DNA of 64,000 nt from Streptomyces sp. CT34 (GCF_000805335.1 NZ_KN708638.1:5189853-5253852), one strand, 5' to 3'. Shown: positions 1-8,521, numbered from the stretch's first letter. The notes: generated by a model not told the origin, from the sequence alone. Made by a program: numbers and translations.

Positions 1-550
1 CGTTCCGCTGGTGACCGAGTCGCTGACCTGGCAGCACGGTGTCTTCCTCGGCGCGAACGTGGCGTCCGAGAAGACCGCCGCCGCCGAGGGCAAGGTCGGC
101 GAGCTGCGCCGGGACCCGTTCGCCATGCTGCCGTTCTGCGGCTACAACATGGGCGACTACATGGCGCACTGGATCAAGGTGGGCGCCGACAAGGACCCGG
201 CCAAGCTGCCGAAGATCTACTACGTCAACTGGTTCCGCAAGGACGCCAAGGGCCGCTTCGTGTGGCCGGGCTTCGGCGAGAACAGCCGGGTGCTCAAGTG
301 GATCGTCGAGCGGCTGGACGGCAGGGCCGAGGGCGTCGAGACCCCCATCGGCGTGCTGCCCACGAAGGACGCGCTGGACACCGACGGCCTCGAACTCTCC
401 GATGCCGACCTGGAGTTCCTGCTCACCGTCGACAAGGACATCTGGCGTGAGGAGGCGGCGCTGATCCCCGAGCACCTCAACACCTTCGGCGACCACACCC
501 CCAAGGAGCTGTGGGACGAGTACCGCGCGCTGGTCGAGCGCCTCGGCTAG
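1..550 (+). CDS. pckG: Phosphoenolpyruvate carboxykinase (GTP), C-terminal part
   Basis: This is the last ~180 residues of GTP-dependent PEP carboxykinase, which converts oxaloacetate and GTP to PEP, CO2 and GDP in gluconeogenesis. The start lies upstream of the window and the frame is open to the first base. Visible family features are the [17 protein letters not shown] stretch, the conserved YYVNWFRKD segment, and [16 protein letters not shown], which carries the nucleotide-contacting FGEN loop. The end, with an acidic helix and a TPKELWDEY tail, matches full-length actinobacterial enzymes, so the C-terminus is intact. A hairpin terminator follows within about 35 bases. Confidence 0.95.
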   Translation, partial: VPLVTESLTWQHGVFLGANVASEKTAAAEGKVGELRRDPFAMLPFCGYNMGDYMAHWIKVGADKDPAKLPKIYYVNWFRKDAKGRFVWPGFGENSRVLKWIVERLDGRAEGVETPIGVLPTKDALDTDGLELSDADLEFLLTVDKDIWREEAALIPEHLNTFGDHTPKELWDEYRALVERLG

Positions 551-584
551 TCCGCGGCGCGGCCGTGTCGTGCGGCGCCCGTCC

Positions 585-613
585 GGGGTCCCGTGCCCGG
601 TGCACGGGGCCCC
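585..613 (+). terminator. Hairpin terminator after pckG
   Basis: A 12-bp stem (GGGGTCCCGTGC pairing with GCACGGGGCCCC, one G-U pair) with a 5-base loop lies 35 bases after the pckG stop codon. There is no T run, as is usual for Streptomyces. It may also serve the convergent small gene at 661-1080. Confidence 0.6.
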
Positions 614-660
614 GGCCCGTTTCCGGCGCGCCGTCAGGGGCGGGCGGTCGGGGGCGGGCC

Positions 661-1080
661 TCAGGCCGTGGCGAGGTCCCGGCCGCCGGCCTCATGGGCG
701 GCCAGCCGCTCACCGGCCAGGGCGATGGCCGCGGTGTCGTCCCGGGAGGTGGCGACCGCCAGGGCGTTCCCGGCGAGGGTGCGGGCGCGCTGCCGGAGGG
801 CCGGCAGGCGAGCGGGGTCGCCGCCGGTGGGTTCGGCGCGCAGCGGGTGGTGGCCGCCGGTCAGCCGCGCGACCTCCTCGGCGATGCGGTCGGCCGCGTC
901 GGAGAGCGCGGCGCGCTCGCCCTTGGACGTCGCCAGGGCGCGCAGCTCGTCGGTGACGGTGAGCAGTGCGGTCAGCTGCCCGGCCAGCCGGATGTCCAGC
1001 TCCTCCTCGCGGGAGCGGTGCGGGACCACCGGGGTGGCGGCCATGCTGTGGACCGACTTGGTGCGGATCGGTTCGTACAT
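661..1080 (-). CDS. Hypothetical protein, helical, 139 aa
   Basis: No known domain is recognised. The 139-residue product is rich in Ala, Arg, Glu and Leu and looks all-helical (for example EEELDIRLAGQLTALLTVTD), with no signal peptide or membrane segment, so it is probably cytosolic. I chose the ATG at 1080 because AGGAGG lies 7 bases upstream; an in-frame ATG at 1101 has no comparable site. A TAGGAT hexamer just upstream of the leader could be a -10 element. The gene is convergent with pckG. I know of a similar small gene beside pck in other Streptomyces, but assign no function. Confidence 0.7.
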   Translation of the reverse strand: MYEPIRTKSVHSMAATPVVPHRSREEELDIRLAGQLTALLTVTDELRALATSKGERAALSDAADRIAEEVARLTGGHHPLRAEPTGGDPARLPALRQRARTLAGNALAVATSRDDTAAIALAGERLAAHEAGGRDLATA

Positions 1081-1164
1081 GGGACGGCCTCCTGGAAACA
1101 TCTAGGAGGCCATCCTAGCTTGGACAGAGTCTAAAGTTGTGGGTTGTATAGAAGTCGCTGCGGT

Positions 1165-2376
1165 TCAGTACTGTCCGTAACCGTCGAGGAAGGCGCCGAT
1201 TCGGGTGACGGCCTCGGCCAGATCGTCCTTGCCGGGCAGGGTGACCAGCCGGAAGTGATCCGGCTCGGGCCAGTTGAAGCCGGTGCCGTGGACGATCATG
1301 ATCTTCTCGGCGCGCAGCAGGTCGAGCACCATCTGCCGGTCGTCCTTGATCTTGTACACCGCGGGGTCCAGCCGCGGGAAGGCGTACAGCGCGCCCTTCG
1401 GCTTGACGCAGCTGATGCCCGGTATGCGCAGCAGGGCCTCGTAGGCCGTGTCGCGCTGCTCCAGCAGCCGGCCGCCGGGGAGCACCAGGTCGTTGATCGA
1501 CTGCCGGCCGCCGAGGGCGGTGGCGACCGCGTGCTGTGCCGGCATGTTGGCGCACAGCCGCATGTTCGCCAGGATCGTCAGCCCCTCGATGTACGAGGCG
1601 GCGTGCGCCTTGGGGCCGCAGACCGCCAGCCAGCCGCTGCGGTAGCCGGCGACCCGGTACGCCTTGGACAGGCCGTTGAAGGTCAGCGTCAGCAGGTCGG
1701 GGGCGAGCGCGGCGAACGGGGTGTGGGTGACGCCGTCGTAGAGGATCTTGTCGTAGATCTCGTCGGCGCAGACGATCAGGTTGTGCCGGCGGGCGATCTC
1801 CGCGATGCCGCGCAGCAGTTCGTCGTCGTACACCGCGCCCGTGGGGTTGTTGGGGTTGATGACGACGAGGGCCTTGGTGCGGTCGGTGACCTTGCGCTCG
1901 ATGTCGGCGAGGTCCGGCATCCAGTCCGCCTGCTCGTCGCAGCGGTAGTGCACGGCGGTGCCGCCGGAGAGCGAGACCGAGGCCGTCCACAGCGGGTAGT
2001 CCGGGGCCGGGACCAGCACTTCGTCGCCGTCGTCGAGCAGCGCCTGCATCGACATCTGGATCAGCTCGGAGACGCCGTTGCCCAGGTAGATGTCGTCGAC
2101 GGAGAGTTCGATGCCCTTGGTCTGGTAGTGCTGCATCACCGCGCGGCGGGCGGAGAGCAGACCCTTGGCGTCGCCGTAGCCGTGCGCCGTGCCGATCGAG
2201 CGGAGCACGTCCTCCAGGATCTCGGGCGGGCACTCGAAGCCGAACGCCGCCGGATTGCCGGTGTTCAGCTTGAGGATGCGGTGACCCGCCGCTTCGAGCC
2301 GCATGGCCTCCTCGAGGACCGGGCCGCGGATTTCGTAGCAGACGTTGGCGAGCTTCGTTGACTGGATCACCTGCAT
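1165..2376 (-). CDS. Pyridoxal-phosphate aminotransferase, AlaA/AlaT type
   Basis: This is a class I/II aminotransferase of 403 residues, closest in character to the AlaA (YfbQ) glutamate-pyruvate transaminases that make alanine. It shows the substrate/PLP motif NPNNPTG near residue 180, the DEIYDKILYDG segment carrying the pyridine-binding Asp, and FNGLSKAYRVAGYRSGW, in which the Lys forms the Schiff base with PLP. The C-terminal GFNWPEPDHFRL arginine region, which binds the substrate carboxylate, is present. The start at MQVIQSTKL matches the usual family N-terminus; earlier in-frame starts only add unconserved residues. It is a single gene on the minus strand and likely cytosolic. Confidence 0.9.
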   Translation of the reverse strand: MQVIQSTKLANVCYEIRGPVLEEAMRLEAAGHRILKLNTGNPAAFGFECPPEILEDVLRSIGTAHGYGDAKGLLSARRAVMQHYQTKGIELSVDDIYLGNGVSELIQMSMQALLDDGDEVLVPAPDYPLWTASVSLSGGTAVHYRCDEQADWMPDLADIERKVTDRTKALVVINPNNPTGAVYDDELLRGIAEIARRHNLIVCADEIYDKILYDGVTHTPFAALAPDLLTLTFNGLSKAYRVAGYRSGWLAVCGPKAHAASYIEGLTILANMRLCANMPAQHAVATALGGRQSINDLVLPGGRLLEQRDTAYEALLRIPGISCVKPKGALYAFPRLDPAVYKIKDDRQMVLDLLRAEKIMIVHGTGFNWPEPDHFRLVTLPGKDDLAEAVTRIGAFLDGYGQY

Positions 2377-2509
2377 GACGGCCACTTTACGGGCGCGTAC
2401 CGGCGCCCGCCCGGTGTTTTTCCCCACGTCATCCGCGGACGGCGTGGGGTTCCTCACGTGGGGTGACGGTCCGGGGCGGCTGCCGGAGGTTCCGCGCACG
2501 GCGGTCGGT

Positions 2510-4141
2510 TCAGCGCCGTCCCGGGGTCCGCCGGACCGCCCGGCCGGCCAGCACGTCCGTGCGCCGGCCGTCGGCCATGACGAAGCGGCCGTCGATCAGG
2601 ACGTGCGGGATGCCGGCGGGCAGGGTGCGCGGGGCCTCGAAGGTGGCGCCGGCGGCGACCGTGTCCGGATCGAAGAGCACCAGGTCGGCGCGGTAGCCCT
2701 CGCGGACCAGACCGCGGTCGGGCAGCCGCAGCCGGGCGGCCGGGCGCGAGGTCAGATGCGCCACGCACTCCTCCAGGGACAGCACCCCGAGCTCGCGGAC
2801 GTATCTGCCGAGGTAGTGGGGGAAGGTGCCGTACGCCCGGGGGTGCGGCTTGCGGCCCTGGAGGATGCCGTCGCTGCCGCCGGTGTGGACGCGGTGCCGC
2901 ATGATCCGGCGGACGTTGTCCTCGTGGCCGACGTGCTGGAGGATCGTCGAGCCCAGCCGGTCGTCGATCAGCAGCCGGCGGGCGGTGGTCCAGGGATCCT
3001 CGCCGCGCTCGGCGGCGTGCGCGGCGACGGTCCGGCCGATGTGGCCGGCCAGTGCGGGGTCGGCGACGCCGGAGATCTCGATGGTGTCCCAGGCGATGGG
3101 GACGCCGTGGCACCCGTCGGACCCCGTCACCTCCAGGGCGTGCCGGATGGCCGCGGCGGTCGCGTCGTCCCGCAGGCGCGCGAGAACCGCCTCGGGGCCG
3201 CCCTCACCGGCCCAACTGGGCAGCATCGCCACGAGAGTCGTGCAGCCGGGGGTGTACGGATAGGTGTCCAGGGAGATGTCGGCGCCGTCGTCCAGGGCCT
3301 CGTCCAGCAGGGCCAGCAGCTCGGGCGCCCGCCCCTCGTTGACGCCGAAGTTCATGGTGGCGTGCGCGAGATGCAGCGCGCAGCCGGCCGCGCGGGTGAG
3401 GGCGATCATCTCGGCGTACGCCTCCAGGGCGCCCGCCCCGTAGGAGCGGTGGTGGGGGCAGTAGTAGCCGTCGTAGCGGGCCACCACCCGGCACAGTTCG
3501 GTCAGTTCGGCGTCCGAGGCGTACATGCCCGGGGTGTAGGTGAGGCCGGAGGACAGGCCCACGGCGCCCTGCTCCAGGCCCTCGGCGACCAGCCGCCGCA
3601 TCCGCGCGAGCTCGCCGGCGGTGGCGGCGCGGTCGTCCCAGCCGACGGCGAGCATCCGTACCGTGCCCTGGGGAACGAGGTAGGCGGCGTTGACGGCGAT
3701 GCCGGCGCCGTCGAAACCGTGGTCGAGGCGGTCGAGGTACTCGCCGACGGTGCGCCAGGTGAAGGCGACCGAGGTGTCGCCGGGCGCCCCGCCGTTCCAG
3801 CCGGTGATCTGGGCGCGCACCTCGGCGAGCGTGCGGTCGTCGACCGGGGCGTACGACAGCCCGTCCTGGCCGAGGACTTCGAGGGTGACGCCCTGGGCGA
3901 CCTTCGCGGTGTGCGCGGGGTCGCGGAGCACGGCGAGGTCGCTGTGGGCGTGCATGTCGATGAAGCCGGGGCAGAGGGCGAGGCCGGTGCCGTCCACCAC
4001 GCGGGCGGCGGCCGGGCGCGGGCCGCCGTCCGTCTCGCGGTGGATCTCGGCGATCCGGCCGCCGGCCAGGGCGACATCGGCGCGGTAGGACGGCCCGCCG
4101 GACCCGTCGACGACGCGTACGCCGCGGAGCACGGTGTCCAT
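2510..4141 (-). CDS. N-acyl-D-amino-acid deacylase (D-aminoacylase), amidohydrolase family
   Basis: A 543-residue metal-dependent amidohydrolase expected to release D-amino acids from N-acyl derivatives. The N-terminal beta-sandwich (VLRGVRVVDGSG) is followed by the metal site PGFIDMHAHSDLA (HxH near residue 63) and the D-aminoacylase-type segments EVLGQDGLSYAPV, SSGLTYTPGMYA and HHRSYGAGALEAYAEM. HVGHEDNVRRIMRH and HTGGSDGI near residues 385-400 carry the late His and Asp ligands. Length fits the family (about 480-560). It ends 110 bases downstream of the PLP deaminase gene in the same direction, suggesting an operon in which this enzyme feeds free D-amino acids to the deaminase. Confidence 0.85.
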   Translation of the reverse strand: MDTVLRGVRVVDGSGGPSYRADVALAGGRIAEIHRETDGGPRPAAARVVDGTGLALCPGFIDMHAHSDLAVLRDPAHTAKVAQGVTLEVLGQDGLSYAPVDDRTLAEVRAQITGWNGGAPGDTSVAFTWRTVGEYLDRLDHGFDGAGIAVNAAYLVPQGTVRMLAVGWDDRAATAGELARMRRLVAEGLEQGAVGLSSGLTYTPGMYASDAELTELCRVVARYDGYYCPHHRSYGAGALEAYAEMIALTRAAGCALHLAHATMNFGVNEGRAPELLALLDEALDDGADISLDTYPYTPGCTTLVAMLPSWAGEGGPEAVLARLRDDATAAAIRHALEVTGSDGCHGVPIAWDTIEISGVADPALAGHIGRTVAAHAAERGEDPWTTARRLLIDDRLGSTILQHVGHEDNVRRIMRHRVHTGGSDGILQGRKPHPRAYGTFPHYLGRYVRELGVLSLEECVAHLTSRPAARLRLPDRGLVREGYRADLVLFDPDTVAAGATFEAPRTLPAGIPHVLIDGRFVMADGRRTDVLAGRAVRRTPGRR

Positions 4142-4253
4142 GGGCGGGCCGCCTTTCCGGAGGGTGGGTCAGGGGCCGACCCGGAGGCGGGGTCGGGGTG
4201 GGATCAGGGTTTTTCCGGGGGTGCCGGGGCCGGCGGCGGCACCCCCGCGGGTA

Positions 4254-5543
4254 TCAGAAGAACGTGCGGATGAAATCGACGACGGTGCCGTCCGCCTCGA
4301 CCAGCGGAATCAGCTGCCACTTGTCGAAGGAGGTGCAGGGGTGCGACAGACCCAGGCCGACCCAGTCGCCGACCTCCACGTCGCCGGCGTGCTCGGTGCC
4401 GAGCCAGGCGTGCTGGTCGGACAGTCCGGTGACGGTGATGCCGGCCGCGGGCCGCAGCGTGCCGTCCCGGCCGGACCGGACGACCTGCGCCCGCGGCAGG
4501 CCGAGGTCGTACGGGGCGTCCCGCTTGCCGGCGTTGAGGAACGCCTGCTCGGGAGTGGGGCGGGAGACGACCTGGGCCCAGAGGCGGAACGCGGGCTGGA
4601 GGGCGCCCTCTTCCGGTACGCGGTTGAAGGGGGTGAGGCGGCGGTAGTGGTCGTCGTCGTGCGAGACGTAGGCGCCCGAGCGCAGCAGCTTGAGGACCGG
4701 CGCGGAGAGTTGCGGGAGCTCGGCGAAGACGTCGGAGACCGCGTCGAACCAGGCGCTGCCGCCGGCGCTGACCACGATCTCGTCGAGGTCGGCGAAGCGG
4801 CCGGAGGCGTCGAACTCCGCGGCCAGCCGGACCAGTCGGCGCAGCCAGGCGGTGACCTTCTCGTGGTCGGCCTGCGGCACCTCGCCCTCGTAGCCGGCGA
4901 CGCCGACCAGGCGGAGGGTGTCCACGCCCGCGATGGCGTCGGCGAGTTCGAGGCATTCGGCCTCGGTGCGGACCCCGGTGCGGGCCCCCTCGCCGGCGCC
5001 CAGTTCGATGACGACGTCCACGGGGCGGCTGGCCTCCGCGGCGCGCAGGGCGGCGTCCATCAGCTCGATACCGCGCAGCGAGTCGACGTAGCAGATGAAG
5101 CGGAAGTCCGGGTCGGCGTCCAGTTCGCCGGCCAGCCAGCGCAGTGCGGCGGCGTCGACGACCTCGTTGGCCAGGAAGATCCGCTGGATGCCGTAGTCGC
5201 GGTAGACGCGGGCCTGGTGGGGGACGGCGGCGGTGATGCCCCAGGCGCCGTGCTCCAGTTGGCGGGCGAAGAGCTGCGGCGCCATACAGGTCTTGCCGTG
5301 CGGGGCGAAGGCCAGGCCGTGCCGGGCGGCGTAGGTCTCCATGAGGGCCAGGTTGTGCTCGACGGACTCGGCGGAGAGGGCCAGGACGGGGGTGGTGAAG
5401 CCGCCGGTGAAGAGGTTGCGGCGCTCGGCTGCCAGGTCGCCGAGGGTGCGCCCGTCGGCGTCCGGGGGGAGTGCCTTGAAGCGGTGATCGACCTTCTCGT
5501 CCGCGAGGTTCTTGAGTCCCTGCGCGAGCCGCCCGCCGGCCAT
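4254..5543 (-). CDS. PLP-dependent amino acid deaminase, D-serine dehydratase/D-threonine aldolase-like (alanine-racemase fold)
   Basis: A 429-residue fold-type III PLP enzyme. The N-terminal barrel carries FAPHGKTCMAPQLFARQ, where the Lys near residue 82 should bind PLP. The C-terminal domain ends DWVGLGLSHPCTSFDKWQ, with His and Cys spaced like the metal-binding HxC pair of D-threonine aldolase and DSD1-type D-serine dehydratase. The start is ATG 5543 because GAGGAGG lies 4 bases upstream. With the D-aminoacylase next door and RidA, IclR and GntP genes on the divergent arm, a role in D-serine or D-threonine breakdown to a keto acid and ammonia is inferred; exact substrate is not shown. Confidence 0.8.
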   Translation of the reverse strand: MAGGRLAQGLKNLADEKVDHRFKALPPDADGRTLGDLAAERRNLFTGGFTTPVLALSAESVEHNLALMETYAARHGLAFAPHGKTCMAPQLFARQLEHGAWGITAAVPHQARVYRDYGIQRIFLANEVVDAAALRWLAGELDADPDFRFICYVDSLRGIELMDAALRAAEASRPVDVVIELGAGEGARTGVRTEAECLELADAIAGVDTLRLVGVAGYEGEVPQADHEKVTAWLRRLVRLAAEFDASGRFADLDEIVVSAGGSAWFDAVSDVFAELPQLSAPVLKLLRSGAYVSHDDDHYRRLTPFNRVPEEGALQPAFRLWAQVVSRPTPEQAFLNAGKRDAPYDLGLPRAQVVRSGRDGTLRPAAGITVTGLSDQHAWLGTEHAGDVEVGDWVGLGLSHPCTSFDKWQLIPLVEADGTVVDFIRTFF

Positions 5544-5563
5544 GGAGCCTCCTCGATCAGTAT

Positions 5564-5580
5564 GTTGCATGCTCTGCAAC
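5564..5580. promoter_or_regulatory. Candidate operator, GTTGCA-N5-TGCAAC inverted repeat
   Basis: A perfect 6-5-6 inverted repeat sits in the leader of the deaminase gene, downstream of its likely -10 element. A third half-like GTTGC follows at about 5585. IclR-family repressors bind short palindromes of this kind, and an IclR gene lies in the divergent arm (7273-8040). The link is inference. Confidence 0.45.
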
Positions 5581-5605
5581 ACCCGTTGCGCATATCGCTT
5601 ATAGC

Positions 5606-5635
5606 TGTCTAACATCCGAGCCATCGCCCGGTCAA
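5606..5635 (-). promoter_or_regulatory. Candidate promoter for the deaminase/D-aminoacylase operon
   Basis: On the minus strand TTGACC (5630-5635) is followed after 18 bases by TAGACA (5606-5611), a good match to the vegetative HrdB-type consensus. Transcription would begin near 5600 and run through the GTTGCA palindrome, giving a simple repressor arrangement. Confidence 0.5.
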
Positions 5636-5880
5636 TGGTGGCGAAACGCGGGGAACGGCGCCGAGAACGGCGTGCGGAAATGACGCCGGGAAGCCTGCCG
5701 GGAACGGCAGTTGACGACGGGCGGGGCGGCCCGTCGGGTGCCCGGCGGAAGTCCGGGCGGAACTCCCGTGGCGCGGCCGGACCCTGGCCCGCCCCGGCGG
5801 CACAACGGCGCAGCGGCGCAGCGAGACGGCGGTGCAGCGACACGGCGGCACAGCGGCACAGTGAGGGAGCGCAACCGATC

Positions 5881-7005
5881 GTGACCAGGTCCTCGAACGC
5901 CGGCGGCACCCCCGCTCCGGACGGCACCGCCGCCCCGGACGCCGATGTCGTCTGCCTCGGCGAGTCCATGGTCACCTTCCTGCCCACCGCGCCGGGGCGG
6001 CTCGCCGACGTGCCCGCCTTCGAGCGCGCCATCGGCGGCGCGGAGTCCAACGTCGCCTGCGCCCTGGCCCGCGCCGGCCACACCGTCCGCTGGATCTCCC
6101 GGGTCGGCGCCGACGGCTTCGGCGACCATCTCGTCGGGGCGATCGGGGCGTACGGCGTCGACACCGGCGGCGTCCGGCGCGACCCCGCCCGCCCCACCGG
6201 CATCTACTTCCGCACCGCCGGCGACCGCGACACCGACGCCCATGAGGTCGCGTACTACCGCTCCGGCTCCGCCGCGTCCGCGATGTCGCCGGCGACCATG
6301 GACCTGGCCGCGCTGCGCGCCGGCCGGGTGCTGCACCTGTCCGGGATCACCGCCGCGCTCTCCGGCGACTGCCTCGCCCTGCTGCGCGAACTCACCGCCC
6401 GCCCGGCGGCGGACGGCCGCCCGCTGGTCTCCTTCGACGTCAACCACCGCCACCGTCTGTGGGCCGACGCACAGGGGCCGCGGGTTCTGCTCGACCTGGC
6501 GCGCGGCGCCGACATCGTGTTCGTGGGCGAGGACGAGGCCCGGGACGCCTGGGGGCTGCACGGCGGCCGGGCCGTGCGCGCGGCGCTGCCGGAGCCGGAG
6601 ATCCTGGTCGTCAAGCGCGGGAAGGGCGGCGCGACCGTCTTCCGGCGCGCCGGCGGGCCGGGCGGGCGCGCTGCCGGGCCGGGCGGGCGCGGCGCCGGCG
6701 ACGACGTGGTCGGCGTTCCGGCCCTGAGGGTCGACGTGGTGGCCGCCGTCGGCGCGGGCGACGCCTTCGCGGCCGGGTTCCTCTCCGCCACCCTCCGCGG
6801 CCTGCCGCTGCGCTCCCGGATCCGGCACGGCCACCTGTGGGCCGCCGCCGCCCTCACCGTCACCGGTGACCTGGCCGCCCCGCCGTCCCGGGCCCTCGCC
6901 GACCGGCTCGCCGGGCTCGACGACGCCGCCTGGGGGACACTGCACCTCGGCCCCGGCTGGACGGACGCCATGGAGGCCGTGGACCGGGAGGTGTGTACGC
7001 CGTGA
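5881..7005 (+). CDS. PfkB-family sugar kinase (2-keto-3-deoxygluconate kinase-like)
   Basis: A 374-residue ribokinase/PfkB kinase that phosphorylates a small sugar or sugar acid with ATP. Visible are the N-terminal VVCLGESMVTFLP and the GGAESNVACALARAG glycine-rich substrate motif, VSFDVNHRHRLW typical of KDG kinases, the IVFVGEDEA strand, and the catalytic VAAVGAGDAFAAGFLSA signature with the Asp base. A Gly-Pro-Gly-rich insert near residues 257-273 is unusual. I chose GTG 5881, preceded by GAGGGAG. It is first in the arm reading to IclR, RidA and GntP; why a sugar-acid kinase sits with D-amino acid genes is unclear. Confidence 0.8.
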   Translation: MTRSSNAGGTPAPDGTAAPDADVVCLGESMVTFLPTAPGRLADVPAFERAIGGAESNVACALARAGHTVRWISRVGADGFGDHLVGAIGAYGVDTGGVRRDPARPTGIYFRTAGDRDTDAHEVAYYRSGSAASAMSPATMDLAALRAGRVLHLSGITAALSGDCLALLRELTARPAADGRPLVSFDVNHRHRLWADAQGPRVLLDLARGADIVFVGEDEARDAWGLHGGRAVRAALPEPEILVVKRGKGGATVFRRAGGPGGRAAGPGGRGAGDDVVGVPALRVDVVAAVGAGDAFAAGFLSATLRGLPLRSRIRHGHLWAAAALTVTGDLAAPPSRALADRLAGLDDAAWGTLHLGPGWTDAMEAVDREVCTP

Positions 7006-7033
7006 ACGAGCGCAGCGAGAGAACTGCCGGGAG

Positions 7034-7123
7034 TTGCGTCTCCGTGGGGAGGTGCGTCTCCGTGGGGAGGTGCGTCTCCGTTGGGAGGTGCGCCCCCGTC
7101 GGGAGGTGCGTCCCAGTCGAGAG
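7034..7123. repeat. Five tandem 18-bp repeats
   Basis: Units GTGCGTCTCCGTGGGGAG at 7052-7069 and 7070-7087 (one change), with diverged copies at 7034-7051, 7088-7105 and 7106-7123. The array lies between the kinase and IclR genes. It is flanked on both sides by GAGCGAGCG-type iterations that are common between Streptomyces genes. No promoter or gene is evident within it. Confidence 0.8.
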
Positions 7124-7235
7124 GCCCGCCCCCGTCGCATACGGGGCCGGGCGAAGCGAGGCAGGCACATGAGCGAGCGTGGTGAGCGAATCATGGAAGG
7201 GTGCGCGCTGAGCGAATGCGAGCCGAGCGAAGCGT

Positions 7236-7265
7236 GGGGGTACCCCCGGTCGGAGACTGGGGGAG
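7236..7265. repeat. Short palindromic repeat variant abutting the IclR ribosome binding site
   Basis: The element begins GGGGGTACCCCC, continues GGTCGGAGACT and ends GGGGGAG. It belongs by pattern to the G5/C5 palindromes seen at 9189, 9628 and 30070. Its terminal GGGGGAG is placed 7 bases before the ATG at 7273, so the repeat appears to supply the Shine-Dalgarno sequence. Confidence 0.6.
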
Positions 7266-7272
7266 TGTCGGC

Positions 7273-8040
7273 ATGAGCCAGACCGTCGACCGCGCGCTCA
7301 GCATCCTGCCGCTGCTCGCCGAGGGCCCCGCCGACCTCGGCCGGGTCGCCGACCGGCTCGGCGTGCACAAGTCCACCGCGCTGCGGCTGCTGCGCACCCT
7401 CCACGAGCACGGTCTCGTCTACCGTCAGCCCGACCAGCGCTACCGCCTCGGCGCCCGGCTCTTCGCGCTCGCCCAGGAAGCCGTCGAGCACCTCGACGTC
7501 CGCGAGATCGCCCACCCCCACCTCGTCGAGCTCAACAAGCAGTGCGGGCACACCGTCCACCTCGCGGTCCACGAGGAGAACGAGGTCCTCTACATCGACA
7601 AGGTCGAGAGCCGCTATCCGGTCCGGATGTACTCGCGGATCGGCAAGCCCGTCGCGATCACCGTCGCCGCGGTCGCCAAACTGCTCCTCGCCGACCTGCC
7701 CGAGCCCGAGCGCCGCGCCCTCGCTTCGAGGCTCGACTACCCCCGCCACACGTCCCGTTCGACACCCGATGCCGCGGCCTTCCTGGCCGAGCTGGCCAAG
7801 GTGCGCGAACAGGGCTGGGCCACCGACCTCGGTGGCCACGAGGAGTCCATCAACTGCGTCGGCGCCCCGATCCGCGGCGCGGACGGCCGCGCGGTCGCCG
7901 CCATGTCGGTCTCCGCGCCGAACGTCGTCGTCAGCGCGGAGGAACTCCTCACGCTGCTCCCGCTGGTGCGCCGGACCGCCGACGCCATCGGCCGGGAGTA
8001 CTCCGGTACCGCCAACGCCGGCCCCCGGCCGGCCCCATGA
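7273..8040 (+). CDS. IclR-family transcriptional regulator
   Basis: A 255-residue regulator. The N-terminal winged helix (residues 1-65) contains LGRVADRLGVHKSTALRLLRTL, and the C-terminal effector domain shows KVESRYPVRMYSRIGKPVAITVAAVAK and the INCVGAPIRGADGRAVAAMSVS motif typical of IclR proteins. The start ATG at 7273 has GGGGGAG 7 bases upstream; longer frames add only repeat-encoded residues. It is followed 20 bases later by the RidA gene. It probably senses an intermediate of the surrounding catabolic cluster and may bind the GTTGCA palindrome at 5564. Confidence 0.9.
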   Translation: MSQTVDRALSILPLLAEGPADLGRVADRLGVHKSTALRLLRTLHEHGLVYRQPDQRYRLGARLFALAQEAVEHLDVREIAHPHLVELNKQCGHTVHLAVHEENEVLYIDKVESRYPVRMYSRIGKPVAITVAAVAKLLLADLPEPERRALASRLDYPRHTSRSTPDAAAFLAELAKVREQGWATDLGGHEESINCVGAPIRGADGRAVAAMSVSAPNVVVSAEELLTLLPLVRRTADAIGREYSGTANAGPRPAP

Positions 8041-8060
8041 AGGACGTCCGAAGGACACGC

Positions 8061-8471
8061 ATGAGCGAGAAGACCGCCCTCACCCCGGCCACCCACACCA
8101 CCCCGCCCGCCAAGTTCTCCCACGGCGTCAAGAAGGGCAACATCCTCCAGGTCGCCGGCCAGGTCGGCTTCCTGCCCGCCGTCGAGGGCCGGGCCCCCAC
8201 CCCGGCCGGCCCCACCCTGCGCGCGCAGACCCTCCAGACCCTCGCCAACGTCAAGGCCGTCCTCGAAGAGGGCGGCGCGAGTTGGGACGACGCGATGATG
8301 GTGCGCGTCTACCTCACCGACGTCGCGCACTTCGCCGAGATGAACGAGATCTACGACGCCTACTTCGAGGAGCAGGGGCTCAAGGAGGCCCCCGCCGCCC
8401 GCACGACCGTCTACGTCGGTCTGCCCAAGGGCCTGCTCATCGAGATCGACGCCCTCGCGGTGCTGGGCTGA
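8061..8471 (+). CDS. RidA/YjgF-family 2-iminoacid deaminase
   Basis: A 136-residue RidA-family protein that hydrolyses reactive enamine/imine products of PLP-dependent dehydratases to keto acids. Conserved parts visible are VAGQVGFLPA, QTLQTLANVKAVLEEGGASWDD, VRVYLTDVAHFAEMNEIY and AARTTVYVGLPKGLLIEID, which includes the Arg expected to hold the substrate carboxylate. GAAGGA lies 6 bases before ATG 8061. Placement next to a serine/threonine-type PLP deaminase fits its known chemistry and supports a D-amino acid catabolic role for the cluster. Confidence 0.9.
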   Translation: MSEKTALTPATHTTPPAKFSHGVKKGNILQVAGQVGFLPAVEGRAPTPAGPTLRAQTLQTLANVKAVLEEGGASWDDAMMVRVYLTDVAHFAEMNEIYDAYFEEQGLKEAPAARTTVYVGLPKGLLIEIDALAVLG

Positions 8472-8476
8472 GGCAC

Positions 8477-8521
8477 CGGATTCCCCGGGCCTGACCCATC
8501 GGATTCCCCGGGCCTGACCCA
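8477..8521. repeat. Two direct 22-bp repeats
   Basis: Two identical copies (CGGATTCCCCGGG... CTGACCCA) at 8477-8498 and 8500-8521, one base apart, follow the RidA stop codon. The next bases give GACCCACCGGACAG (8516-8529), which recurs at 26866-26879 after the prenyltransferase gene, suggesting a shared intergenic repeat. Confidence 0.7.

Larger units (their letters stand above)
5544..5880. other. Divergent intergenic region between deaminase and sugar kinase genes
   Basis: The left part holds the operator and minus-strand promoter listed separately. The right part (about 5640-5870) is GC-rich. Near 5798-5862 short iterations of a CGGCGCAGCG/GGCACAGCGG type appear before the kinase ribosome binding site. 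No coding sequence is supported here. Confidence 0.5.

Noticed and set aside
2345-4273. A long plus-strand frame opposite the D-aminoacylase gene (also similar long frames opposite the ABC permeases, fumarases and PBP)
   Set aside because: These are antisense shadows caused by high GC. They are Arg/Gly/Ala-rich without recognisable motifs, while the other strand encodes well-known families.
7034-7123. CRISPR array
   Set aside because: The five units are contiguous 18-bp tandem repeats without spacers, and no cas gene is nearby.
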